Source: Oasisia sp. SBJ-2009 (lineage: Eukaryota > Annelida > Polychaeta > Sabellida > Siboglinidae). From it: a stretch of DNA of 64,000 bases. The position numbers and the translations under genes were made by a program. The stretch spans positions 6,482,208 to 6,546,207 of the forward strand of contig OZ024855.1 of assembly GCA_964017155.1 (NCBI GenBank). The letters are read 5' to 3'. Shown here piece after piece: positions 48,775-60,500 of the stretch (position 1 is its first letter; every line of letters starts with the position of its first letter). The notes under the pieces were generated by a model that saw only the letters and a program-made list of their open reading frames with translations, did no database searches and was not told the origin of the DNA.

Positions 48775-49245
48775 TTTTGACGATTACACATTCTCAGCCG
48801 CGCGCGCGTTTATTATATATCTTGTGGGAGTTTAGATATCAGTAAGCGCCAGTGCAACTTCTATCTCTATGAAGGTTTATCAACAGCAAAAATAACATTA
48901 TAATTTTATCTATCTTAGTTTGCCATATTTATTCGAATATTTGTAGTGATGTTGTCTAATAGTCAATTTAAATAATATCGTACTTTCTCCAAGTTGTTCT
49001 AACTATATTGGATAGCTTCAGACGCGATCGGGTACAACTTTGCACAGATACACGCAAGGCATAGGACACACTTGAATTGCTTAAATGATTAATTTATAAT
49101 TTATTAACATTACTTCAACGGGTGAAGGATAAAACAATATTATAATAATGTGCACAGTAAATTATTGGACTCCGTAAATTATTTTGAAAACCGCTGACGG
49201 ACTTTCTGCAGATGGTTACATGAGACGGCATAAACATCATGGAAG
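48775..49245. promoter_or_regulatory. Divergent HMGCL/PSMF1 promoter region
   Basis: 471 bp separate the two start codons. gccgcgcgcgcg lies near 48796-48807, close to HMGCL. No TATA box is placed convincingly. A shared bidirectional promoter is inferred from geometry alone. Confidence 0.5.
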
Positions 49246-52200
49246 ATGGCTGGGCTGGAACTTCTGTTTGCCAGCGTCAAAAGTCAACTAAAAGGCCCCG
49301 AAGATGCTCTCGTCTGCGCATTTCACTGGTGCATGGTCAGCAATGGCTTTAAATGCATCGGTTGTGGAGAATCAGTAAGTTTTAATGTGTATTGCCAAGA
49401 AAGTAATGCCTTAAAATTAGTTTGTTAGCACTCGATAATCGATTCGAAAGCGAAACCCTGCCTACACGGCTGCACAGCCATGGCATAGCATAGCCATGGA
49501 TCAGACCACATTTGCATTTTCCATAGGCGACCATTATAACGTTTCCGTAATTTCCTACTAATCTTGATGAGTTATGTTATTGACAATTTCACAACATATT
49601 TACCCTCCAAAGACCATAGACAGAGGTTCAGTGAGAAATTCGTGAACTTTTAATACCTCAGGCTCAGGCTCAGCCTCAGGCTCCCACAAACTTCTTTCAA
49701 ACCTTGCACCCCTCCATTTCTGCTTGTCCCTTATGACATCGCCTAGCAAAATGACAACTGTATTAATACACATAAATGCACCGACTGACGGCTGTCATAA
49801 TTTGACAGCTCTGATGCCACGCTGGACAAAAACATCAGTTCTACTAACTCCACACTACATGTGTGCTCACAGAAATCCAGACAACCTGCATAATGCTGTT
49901 TTTATAGGGTATTCTTTGGTCGGATAATGGTGGATGAACACCTTATTGTGGTCTTACATCAGATGAGATGGTAAGATGGCGAAGTCAAAACAGATAAGTA
50001 CTGTCTAATTATTAAACTGCTAAGAGTGAAACCTGAAATCGCAGTTTTATAATGGGGACCACCTAAAAGCGGGACATAGTATACAAATAAAGGAAACAGC
50101 ATACAACATGAACACTGAACAGCCCTTGTGTAGGGGGGTCAGGGTGGTCAGAGCAATTTTTGTGTGTCCCTGATAGCAGTCACTATATGACGTACAATGG
50201 TAGTTGTTTCGTGAAATATTAAGTAAACTACAGATGTGTAAAGTTACAAATTTCATGACGTTTTCTGACAGTTTGTTATTTTTTTGTAATTTTGCTTATA
50301 AACCACACACATGAATTTTTTCCCTGGTCATAATCACTAATTTGATGCTTGTTTCATATACGTAGATGAAATATTTAGGAGACTGCAATTTTATGAAATT
50401 TCAAATTAAAAAATCCTACAATTTTCTGACAGATTTTATCTTGCTATTTGCCAATAATTAAGAAATTTTTAGAATTGCTTTTATTTTTTCTTCTGATAAT
50501 ATGTAATTAATTAAAATGCAATGGTACTTCCTTCAAGTACATAGATGAAAAATAATGAAACTGCGATTTAATAATTTGTTCTTAACTTTCTCCTATTTTA
50601 TTTTGTACATAAATCACAAGAAGATAACTTTTTCTATCAATTATACTGGTTTTATTGTAAACTATGATGAAGCCAATACATACTTAATTTAAAAATTCAA
50701 TTAATATATAATGTATTGTAATTTTTCAACAATATTATACAAATTACAAAACTAAATATTAAATCATGTAAAACTTTCATCAAATAATACCCCAGTGACG
50801 ACGTACAAAAGTCACGTTTAATATCATTTTATAAACATTAACGATCAATTATAATAAATGTTATTTAGTGTAACCGACAAAAAAGTATGAACAGTATGCT
50901 AACAAATGGAAAATAATACAATAATACCAATACACAAACTAATATAAATTAGCTTAAACATGGCAGTAATTAATAATTTTACAGTCACATAAGTACTTCC
51001 TAGCTATTAATAAAAGTAATAATCAAAGTGGAATTTTTTTTTATATTATAGTCCGATAGTATTTCTGACAAGGAAATGGCATAGACATATTAATTTAGCC
51101 TGTTACCAATCATAGTTTTTACTTGTGCTGGAACCATTTTTGAGGCAAGATTATTCTATATAAAAATGTTTTTATGAGGATGCTGTTGGGAAACAAAAAC
51201 ATATATTCTAGACAGCTTTGTACCATTTCTAATTGTTTCAAAATTTAAATGAAATATTCTTAACATAATATTGGCTTTTGTCTTGTTTCTATCTATGACC
51301 TCTCACCCTCTAACTGCTGTCACCAGGAGAACCATGTGCAAGTGGACAAGACGGAGATGTTGCCCGACGGCTGGAACACATCCCAGGACGTCTACACACT
51401 GCACTATGTGCCTGAGAACTCTGACAACAACACACACCTTCTGAAGGTGGTCAAGGCTGACCGTAACCTGCTTGTGCATGTCATGGTCAGTGTCTGGTCA
51501 TATGCTAGGTCATATGTGCAAAACTGCATGCATGTATGTGTCCTTGGCAGTTTGCTGTTAGTTAAAACCCAGGATGTTAGTTGACTACTCTACCCCTGGC
51601 AAGACAACCTTCACAACGTACAGATGTTTGTTCACTTTGTTGATTTGGTTGTGTTTCAAAAACTGCCGGTGTAACTGCGGTCTGTGCTGGTCAGGATCAT
51701 TGCAACAATGCAGACTGTCACACCACATATCAAAAGGCAGTTCCATGAAATGGCAGTAAGATCAGTTGTTTGTTTTCTGCTCATTCCTCCCTGAATAGTA
51801 CACGACACGATTGACCCAACCCAAGGCTGGCCAGTGATTGGATATTTAACTTGGTTTAACTTCTGTGTTTTTCACTGTAGCAGGGGAAACTCAGTCTGGT
51901 ATTACCAACAGTGTCCCTAGATCTTGGGGTGGTTAAACCTTACAAGTATCATTGTCATTATGTCTGAAGTTGCCTGCCCTTTTCATAAATCTTGGTATGA
52001 TGTAATGAATACTTTTTGTGTGTGTATCAGTGCAATGTCTGTTGATGGTTTTGGTCTGTAGGATGAGATGACGTGTGTGATACACCATATTGTGGCCTGT
52101 TGCAGCGACAGCATGACAACTCAGTGCACAACCTGACAGTCGACACAAATAAGTACACAAGTGGGCAGATGACAAACTTTGCCAGGTCAGTCGTAAATCT

Positions 52201-55200
52201 TGGCCCAAGGACAACAAAATTATCTTATGGTAAAATGATCTTACACTGTGTGACATTTGAAACTTCTGTTTTGCAAAATATGTGGACAGTGATATGTAAC
52301 TTGTTGAAAGAGAGAAAGTAAATGCAACACTCCATCTGTGTCTGTAGACTTCCCCCTGTCATCTGTGATGTAATTCAACTCTCCATCCATGTCTGTACAC
52401 TTCCCCCTGTCATCTGTGATGTAATTCAACTCTCCATCCATGTCTGTACACTTCCCCCTGTCATCTGTGATGTAATTCAACTCTCCATCCATGTCTGTAC
52501 ACTTCCCCCTGTCATATGTGATGTAATTCAACTCTCCATCCATGTCTGTACACTTCCCCCTGTCATCTGTGACGTCATTCAACACTCCATCCATGTGTGT
52601 ACACTACCCCCTGTCATCTGTGATGTCATTCAACACTCCATCCATGTCTGTACACTTTCCCCTGTCATCTGTGACGTCATTCAACACTCCATCCATGTGT
52701 GTACACTACCCCCTGTCATCTGTGACGTCATTCAACACTCCATCCATGTCTGTACACTTCCCCCTGTCATCTGTGATGTAATTCAACTCTCCATCCATGT
52801 CTGTACACTTCCCCCTGTCATCTGTGATGTAATTCAACTCTCCATCCATGTCTGTACACTTCCCCCTGTCATGTGTGATGTAATTCAACTCTCCATCCAT
52901 GTCTGTACACTTCCCCCTGTCATCTGTGATGTAATTCAACTCTCCATCCATGTCTGTACACTTCCCCCTGTCATCTGTGATGTAATTCAACTCTCCATCC
53001 ATGTCTGTACACTTCCCCCTGTCATCTGTGATGTAATTCAACTCTCCATCCATGTCTGTAGACTTCCCCCTGTCATCTGTGATGTAATTCAACTCTCCAT
53101 CCATGTCTGTACACTTCCCCCTGTCATCTGTGATGTAATTCAACTCTCCAACCATGTCTGTACACTTCCCCCTGTCATCTGTGATGTAATTCAACTCTCC
53201 ATCCATGTCTGTACACTTCCCCCTGTCATATGTGATGTAATTCAACTCTCCATCCATGTCTGTACACTTCCCCCTGTCATCTGTGATGTAATTCAACTCT
53301 CCATCCATGTCTGTACACTTCCCCCTGTCATCTGTGATGTAATTCAACTCTCCATCCATGTCTGTACACTTCCCCCTGTCATCTGTGATGTAATTCAACT
53401 CTCCATCCATGTCTGTACACTTCCCCCTGTCATATGTGATGTAATTCAACTCTCCATCCATGTCTGTACACTTCCCCCTGTCATCTGTGATGTAATTCAA
53501 CACTCCATCCATGTCTGTACACTTGCCCCTGTCATCTGTGATGTAATTCAACACTCCATCCATGTGTGTACACTTCCCCCTGTCATCTGTGATGTCATTT
53601 AACACTCCATCCATGTCAGTACACTTCCCCCTGTCATCTGTTACGTCATTCAACATTCCATCCATGTCTGCACACTTCCCCCTGTCATCTGTGAAGTAAT
53701 TCAACACTCCATCCATGTCAGTACACTTCCCCCTGTCATCTGTGATGTCATTCAACACTCCATCCATGTCTGCACACTTCCCCCTGTCATCTGTGACGTC
53801 ATTCAACATTCCATCCATGTCTGCACACTTCCCCTGTGTCATGTGTGATGTCATTCATTCATTTACATCTGCAATATGTCTCCTGCATAATATAATATTA
53901 AGTTAAATTGTTGACAAGTAACTATATAAGTTATCTGCATGTTTATTAACTTCACTCTTGTTCATTGAAAGCTTTATTGAAGGCACACAGTAGATTTGCG
54001 TGAAGTGATTGTGCAATTGTAGGTGTCAGAAAGCTGTAATCGCTGAGGAACCATTCCAAACTCAACTTTGGTACCTCTATTAAATTCTTAAGTATAATGT
54101 CAATCTCTTCTTGTAAATGAGGAATTTTATAGAGACATACATAATGTATACATTGCATGTGAATATTTGTTCCGTCTTGCGACATGAAGTGGCCTGTCAC
54201 ACAGTGTTCCATATTTGTGGTTTGTTGTCAGCACATTCCGTGGCGTCAAGGACTTGCAGCAGAAGTTTAAGAAGCAGCTCCTGGGGTCGTTCACTGGGCA
54301 GCAGTCCCACTCGCAAATGTCACAAGATTCTCGGGAGAGGTACGACCCTCTGCGTGACCCAGACCCACTGAGGGCCGGGCCAAGACGCCCAAACCCAAAT
54401 CCAGACTTGTAAGTATTGTTATGTGCATTTCCCTGTGTTTGTAAACTTATTCAAATATGATTTCCTTGTTTCTGTGTCTATTACATTCCTTAGGCCATTA
54501 CACTCTGTCAGTTTTACCGTTGGTGTGATTTATTTATTTACACTTTTTCAGTGGACAGATTGAATGCTGAATGATTCACCATATAGAAGTACTGCAGCGT
54601 ACTTAGCAAAAACAAATTAAATGGTCACAGGAATTAGTATAAGATACAAATACTGTAATAGCAACTATACATATCTTTGCTTTATTGTGGGGGGACATTA
54701 ATAGTTGATTACCCGTAATAGTTAATTACTAGTACATTGATTCACATGACAATTACAACTTTAGATGCTAACCCTAGCCCTTTTTATACTTCTGAAGCCG
54801 AGGGGTGCATGCAGAAGAGACTTGAATACACCTTAGTCACCCACTTGATAACAAGATTAAGATTCCATAGCATTGAAAAATGTTGGAAAAAAGTTATTTT
54901 ACAATTGATCCATGTGTCCACACACACAAACACACAACATTCCATCTAGTCTGGTTTTTTGTGTGTGTTTCAGTGGAGAAATGACTGATCCGTTTGCTGT
55001 GGGAGGCAGAGACCTTGACCCACTAGGGCAGGGGGTGGGGGGCATGTACATGGATCCCAGGAGATTTGGCTTCCCATCACCTTATCCAGACGGGGGTCAC
55101 CCACGACTACCAAGGTAGAGGCACTCACTCGATATACAGTGTATATGGTTGCTTTAGTTCCCATGACAGTTTGGTTGCTGTAATAACATACCATTAACCA

Positions 55201-56009
55201 TACAGTATATTACTGCTCCCATCTACACTCTTTTTGGAGAAATCGTAACTTTGTCTAAGTCTGTTTAAAATTTGCAATGTTTTTGTGACCTATATAATTT
55301 TATGGACAATCAATTTCACATGAAGATTAAATGCTGTAATTATACTTTTAAATGGCAGACTAATCCGAAGCAACGTATAAAACTTGTTATACATAGATAT
55401 ATCCGCTGTCTCAATTTTGTACGCATCGGGATTCAGAAAGTATTGAGTAAATTGTGAATTGTTTCAAATAAACCAATATATTTCTTTCTTTCTTAGATAA
55501 ATAGTTGTATGGCTGTTTACTTGTTGCAGAGGGGCTGTGCCTCCTGGCGCCCGGTTTGATCCTTTTGGCCCTCCCGGAGTACACAGGGGAGAGTATGTAT
55601 CACTAGAAACCTACGTAGATGTATTCCTTTGCAAGTAAAACAGGACAATGTTCACATTAACTTTATATTTGTTAACATACATAAGAACAGGCTAATGATT
55701 ATTATATAAGATGGCATAAAACTAAGTTTATAAAAAATCCAAGCGTGATTGTTGAAATATAAAGTGTGGAGATTTAATCTCCTGATCATTTAAACATCCT
55801 GCTTATTTAAGACCCGTGTTTTGATTGTCTAAAGTATAGCATATATTCGAGACAGGTTATTTATAAACTCATACCTACACTTGTACCAGTCTTTCACTAG
55901 ATATATCCTAAGTACAACCAGCACTGTCTATGTTAAAATACTCTGTGATGTTTGCAGGCCAGACAATGATGAAGCACCACCACCAGGCTATGACGACATG
56001 TTTATGTAA
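49246..56009 (+). CDS. PSMF1: Proteasome inhibitor PI31 subunit, 7 exons, 266 aa
   Basis: PI31 binds the 20S proteasome and acts as inhibitor in vitro and as assembly/transport adaptor in vivo. Exons are 49246-49374, 51327-51485, 52106-52185, 54232-54408, 54974-55114, 55530-55592 and 55958-56009, totalling 801 nt with matching phases; human PSMF1 is 271 aa. The N-terminal FP domain (about 1-150) shows MAGLELLFASVKSQ, EDALVCAFHW, LPDGWNTSQDVYTLHYVPE and HLLKVVKADRNLLVHVM. The C-terminal half is Pro/Gly/Asp-rich: DPFAVGGRDLDPLG, RGAVPPGARFDPFGPPG, PPPGYDDMFM. The C-terminal tripeptide is M-F-M where human has M-Y-L, so the HbYX-like tyrosine is phenylalanine. Intron 3 holds a 1.5-kb minisatellite. 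It is divergent with HMGCL; AATAAA is at 56319-56324. Confidence 0.98.
52325..53856. repeat. 51-bp minisatellite in PSMF1 intron 3 (about 30 units)
   Basis: The unit is cttccccctgtcatctgtga, then tgtaattcaactctccatcc, then atgtctgtaca. A variant with cattcaacactcc dominates at both flanks and in a block near 52570-52750. Period 51 is a multiple of 3 and the unit lacks stops in several frames, producing 426-codon and 382-codon open frames on opposite strands. The PSMF1 protein is complete without it and no splice sites connect it, so it is not coding. Confidence 0.96.
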
Positions 56010-56318
56010 ACCAGACAAATTGAAATCCAGCCGTTGCCACCAAAAAGTGAAACATCGAACTTGGAGACCAGAAAGGTCTGAAATTAACTGCAGCAAAGTG
56101 TGCATCTACAGTTTAATGCCCACATCGTTCATATGTCATCAGGCCTGTTTAAATTATGATGTCTTCAGTGGCTAACCAAACTATCACAATTGCAGAAAGA
56201 TGTCAAAACGGATATATAAACATTGATGTTTTATTTGCAGCCATGTTTTCACGGAATATATTACAAAAATAGTTACTGGTGTTTTGTTATTATATTTCAA
56301 CTTGTATATAACATATAT

Positions 56319-56324
56319 AATAAA
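56319..56324 (+). terminator. Polyadenylation signal of PSMF1
   Basis: AATAAA about 310 bp after the stop codon in a T-rich context. Confidence 0.65.
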
Positions 56325-57470
56325 CATTCATGATCTAAGTGGAGGTTTTGTAGCAATTATTTTGAAAGTAGAAGTTTAGAGTTAGTGGCTGCTTTAATTA
56401 GTAGTTGTACTGCATAATTTATAGCCAGTTCACTAGACAATTCAGTTACCTATGATAAGTGCAGGCATGAGGTTCATCAACATTGTGAATGTTTTTTATT
56501 TGATAGGATTGTTTTGAAAGTCCAAAAAAGTAAAACTGATTTTTTTTTGTATTTTGCATGGGCAATTTGAGGTCATCTTAGTGTACATAGGTAATACACA
56601 AGGTATTTTATGATTGAATGCATCTCGTGGGCCTCCAAACATCTACTGTCTGCATGGACAGGCAGGGAAATAATATTGCTGAGACTTCCTTACTTGACCC
56701 CAACTCTGGAAGATACCACAAATACCCCCCAATTTGAAGATGGATACACGACTGGTGATCATTCAAATATAATGATCCAGTCACATCCTGAGCATTGCAT
56801 GTTCACAAGCAGAATATGGCGGAAATTTCCCAAAATTAAATCACGACCGGAAGCTAACAACACTCCTTGTGAGCTATCTCGGCTGAAGTTTTATACTGAT
56901 GTACTGGGGGTATTGTAGCCTGGTACCGATGTAAGAAACTATAGCAATCCCTGGCACCCTAGGATGATGTGCAGTGGACTGCAGTAACCGTTGGTAAGAC
57001 CAGTCTGACAAACTGACCCAAGTATTCTTATACGTGTGCATATAGTATAGGCTAGCCCAAACTAGAAATACTGCGTTCGCAGCGAATTACATGCAAAAAA
57101 CTATTAATAGGATTAGTCAAAAATGGTGTATTTTGCAGAATCCTTTTAATTTTCCACAAGGAAGCTAGAAATATATCATTCTTATAAATTATATTAAGCC
57201 ACATTCTACCCAGCCCCTCAACAAACAAAACATCCAGCTTGCTGGCTAATACCTATCCGTCGATAATGGAACCTCACAATTGTAACCCTTGGGACCAGTT
57301 CCAAGTGACAATATAAATCCAATGTTATACATTACACCACTGATTTGCTAAACCAGCCAACTTACAACTGTCCACAAATAGAATACTGACCTACTACACG
57401 ACACATGTCCCCCAGTCCTATGATCACACTTATGTGATAAACAAAACAAGTCCAGTCATTGGTTCACATA
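56325..57470. other. Spacer between convergent PSMF1 and RPS8
   Basis: No conserved coding content. A 102-codon open frame at 56610-56918 has no recognisable domain. Confidence 0.6.
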
Positions 57471-57473
57471 TTC

Positions 57474-57479
57474 TTTATT
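57474..57479 (-). terminator. Polyadenylation signal of RPS8
   Basis: AATAAA on the minus strand, about 40 bp after the stop; such short 3' UTRs are usual for ribosomal protein genes. Confidence 0.85.
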
Positions 57480-57519
57480 GTTTCCACACTGTGACACGTA
57501 GTGAAAGTTCAAGGTTGAA

Positions 57520-60500
57520 TCACTTTCCCTTCTTGGCCTTGACCTTTCGCAGGTAGAACTCGAGCTCCTTGCCTTCCAGAATGTATCCGTCGCAGCGACC
57601 GCACTGGCCGGGCCTTGAGGCCACACACGCTGCAACAGGATGAGCACAAGTCACAAACTGTCCACATTGCAAGGTGTTTGCCTGATCTAGTACAAAAACT
57701 GTTACCATCAAAATATGTTTCACAGAAATATTGACCCTTGGAGTGTTAGAAAGCATGTACTGGGTAGACACAGGGGCAACTAACTCCATTTACTAAGCTT
57801 ACCAGCAGTGATCATCTGTTCAGTATGATGCGTCAGCGTTACTGGACAATATGTCCTGATTTAAAACCCATGAAGTACTGCTGACAAACTGTCTGCCTAG
57901 TTTGTATTCATGCTACTCGTGATATAAAGTGGCATGGAGAAGTGCTTCAGCTAGTAAATTACTCAGCACGGACACATCAGCCGAAAGATGGTAATTGCAA
58001 TAGCTCATCATCACACTTCTGCCATTTCAACACTTTGCATTATGTTCAAACCAGATTTCTTATTTCACAACTAATACATTTCTACTCGCATCTAAGTTTG
58101 CATAATAGTTTTTTTTAGTTTTATAACAAATAATTTATTTTGTATGTCTCAAAACTTCAAACAATTAATCACTTCAACACTACATTGCAAATGCCAAAAT
58201 AGTTACCAGCAGCAATCACAGTTTCTGTGCAAGTTGTTTACTCAAAATTAATGAAAATGTTAGCAATGTAATCAATGAACTACTTAGCTGATTTTAGTGA
58301 TATCACGTGGCAATACGTGTTTCAGTGAGTAACTACTCAGCACGGACATATCAGCCGAAAGATGGTAATTGCAATAGCTCATCATCACACTTTGCCACAT
58401 TTCACTATAATGTTTGCTGTTGTTATCATGAACCCTTACCAAAATGTTATAGAATATAACGTATGCATCTACAAGATATTTCTTTTATAAATAAAGGAGG
58501 CATATGTTTGTTTTTCACTAATTCATACCTAAAACTTGGTCTATGTAAATATCCTTTTACATCTAATTGGTTTCAAACAATCTATATTTAATTAAAATAT
58601 ATCTTGGTGTTTTGTATTTATAACATGTAATTAATAATGTGGCAGTCAGTGTAACTATGACAAATAGAGCTTGTCACAGGAGACAAAATAGTTGTCATAA
58701 CGACAACATTTCTCCTCTGCAGTAACAGTATCATCATCCCGCCAGCTGTTCATAATCAAGCCAATTCAAACAACTAAGAATACAATCTGAAAAATATTTC
58801 ATGTTTGAACTAATATGGCCAATCGATAATGAATCCATGGCAAAGCCAGTCGCAATAATGAATCTGATTGTTTGTTTACCACCGCCTGTCACTGACTGTG
58901 CCTATCTCAATACACTCCTAAATAAAACAACCTTCTCTATCTAAATTCTGCAGGACGTTTGAGGTTTGGAATTAATAAACGGCAGAGACAACTTACCCAG
59001 AACACGACCGGTGATGAACTGATCTTCAAGAGCGGCGTCCACTTTGCTGTCCTTCTTGCGTTCATCGTACTTCTTCTGTGTCTTCTTGGAACGCTGCTTT
59101 GACAGAACAGCCTCCTCGGCCTCTGTCTGTGACACAAACACCCAAGTCTCAACCTCCAATTAAACTAATATGACATCAAGTGTCCAGATTAGACTGCCAA
59201 GCGATGATCAGTGTGTACTTTTTATTTCATTATTTTGCATATTGTAATATTATGAGCACTTCTGTATTTCGCACACAAAGTAAATTTGGCGTCAACTAGG
59301 AAAATGAGATATGTAGGTTCTGGTGTGATAATGATGCTGAATATACACAAATTGGTGCCATAAAATGTTTCATTTTGGAAATGTTTTGCATGGACTAAGA
59401 CATAAAACAGTTAAACTTTCTTTCATTCTCAAATCATACTGTTCTTGTTATTTATTTTGAGAGGGCAGTCAGTGTAACTATGACAAGACCGGGTCACAGG
59501 AGACAAACAATTTGTCATAACGACAAGTCAACTCCTCTGTGGTGATTGTGTCATCATTCTGCCATCAGAGAAAAGAAAGAAAAACACTCAATAAATATTG
59601 ACACAAGCATTAACAAAATTTCAATGTCACACCAATATGTTGTGTCAAAGGTATATGTGTAACCGAGTGAGATACGTACCAATTTGGTGCCCTTCTTGCG
59701 GCCAAGAGGGGTAGCGTAGTGAGCCTCGTACCACTGTCTAAACGGTGCAGCATCAATCTGCACAATGCAGTTCTTCACCAATGTCTTTGTTCGCACCAAC
59801 TCGTTGTTGCTTGCATTGTAGATGACATCAATGATACGGGTCTTCCTTGCTTGCGCTGAACACAACCAGCAGACAGGTCAATTAATGTACGTATATGCTC
59901 TTGAAAGCTAGGTCACCAATGGAGGAAATGGTGATGTATCATTTGAATTTAAAAAAAAGAATACTACATAATCTAGTTGATATTCTCATAAATGTGAGCC
60001 GAGATATGACAGAAATGCCTTCTCTGCATAATGCTGGGAGTACTTACACCCAAATTGTACTTTATGGTCATCCCCAGACCTTCTCCATGTAAATCTAATA
60101 AGGAAATTTGGATTACATTCATTGTGAGGTTCCACTGTATATGCAATATTGAAAACACAAAGTTAAACTAGAACAATGTGGCATTGACAAGTGCTTCAGT
60201 TAGCATTTCTCTCAGCATGTTTGTATCAGCCGAAAGATGGTGATTGCATTAGCTCATCATCACACTTTTGCCACACAACTGAAAAAAACATGTGGCCACA
60301 CACAAAACATACCTTCGGAGCCCCAGGCAAAGTTGCCAGCATCGAGACGGAGAGCACGATATTTCTTGCCGCCACCGCGGGTTCGTATTGTGTGGATGCG
60401 CCGAGGACCAAGCTATAGAGAAAAGCATACGACTGTAATTCAGTCAACAATACAATTACATACATTTGTTAGCCACATACAATGATCACATTTGTATAAT

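Noticed and set aside
52322..53602. 426-codon open frame on the plus strand
   Set aside because: It is the 51-bp minisatellite read in a stop-free frame; the opposite strand is open too, and PSMF1 is complete without it.
52706..53854. 382-codon open frame on the minus strand
   Set aside because: Same minisatellite; low-complexity 17-residue repeat with no homology.
56610..56918. 102-codon open frame between PSMF1 and RPS8
   Set aside because: No recognisable motif, no splice context, and ordinary length for chance.
57938..58020. Second rRNA guide in the U32-like snoRNAs (bases before box D)
   Set aside because: The three copies differ there and I recognise no rRNA complement; a 7-nt match upstream of another CTGA is too short.
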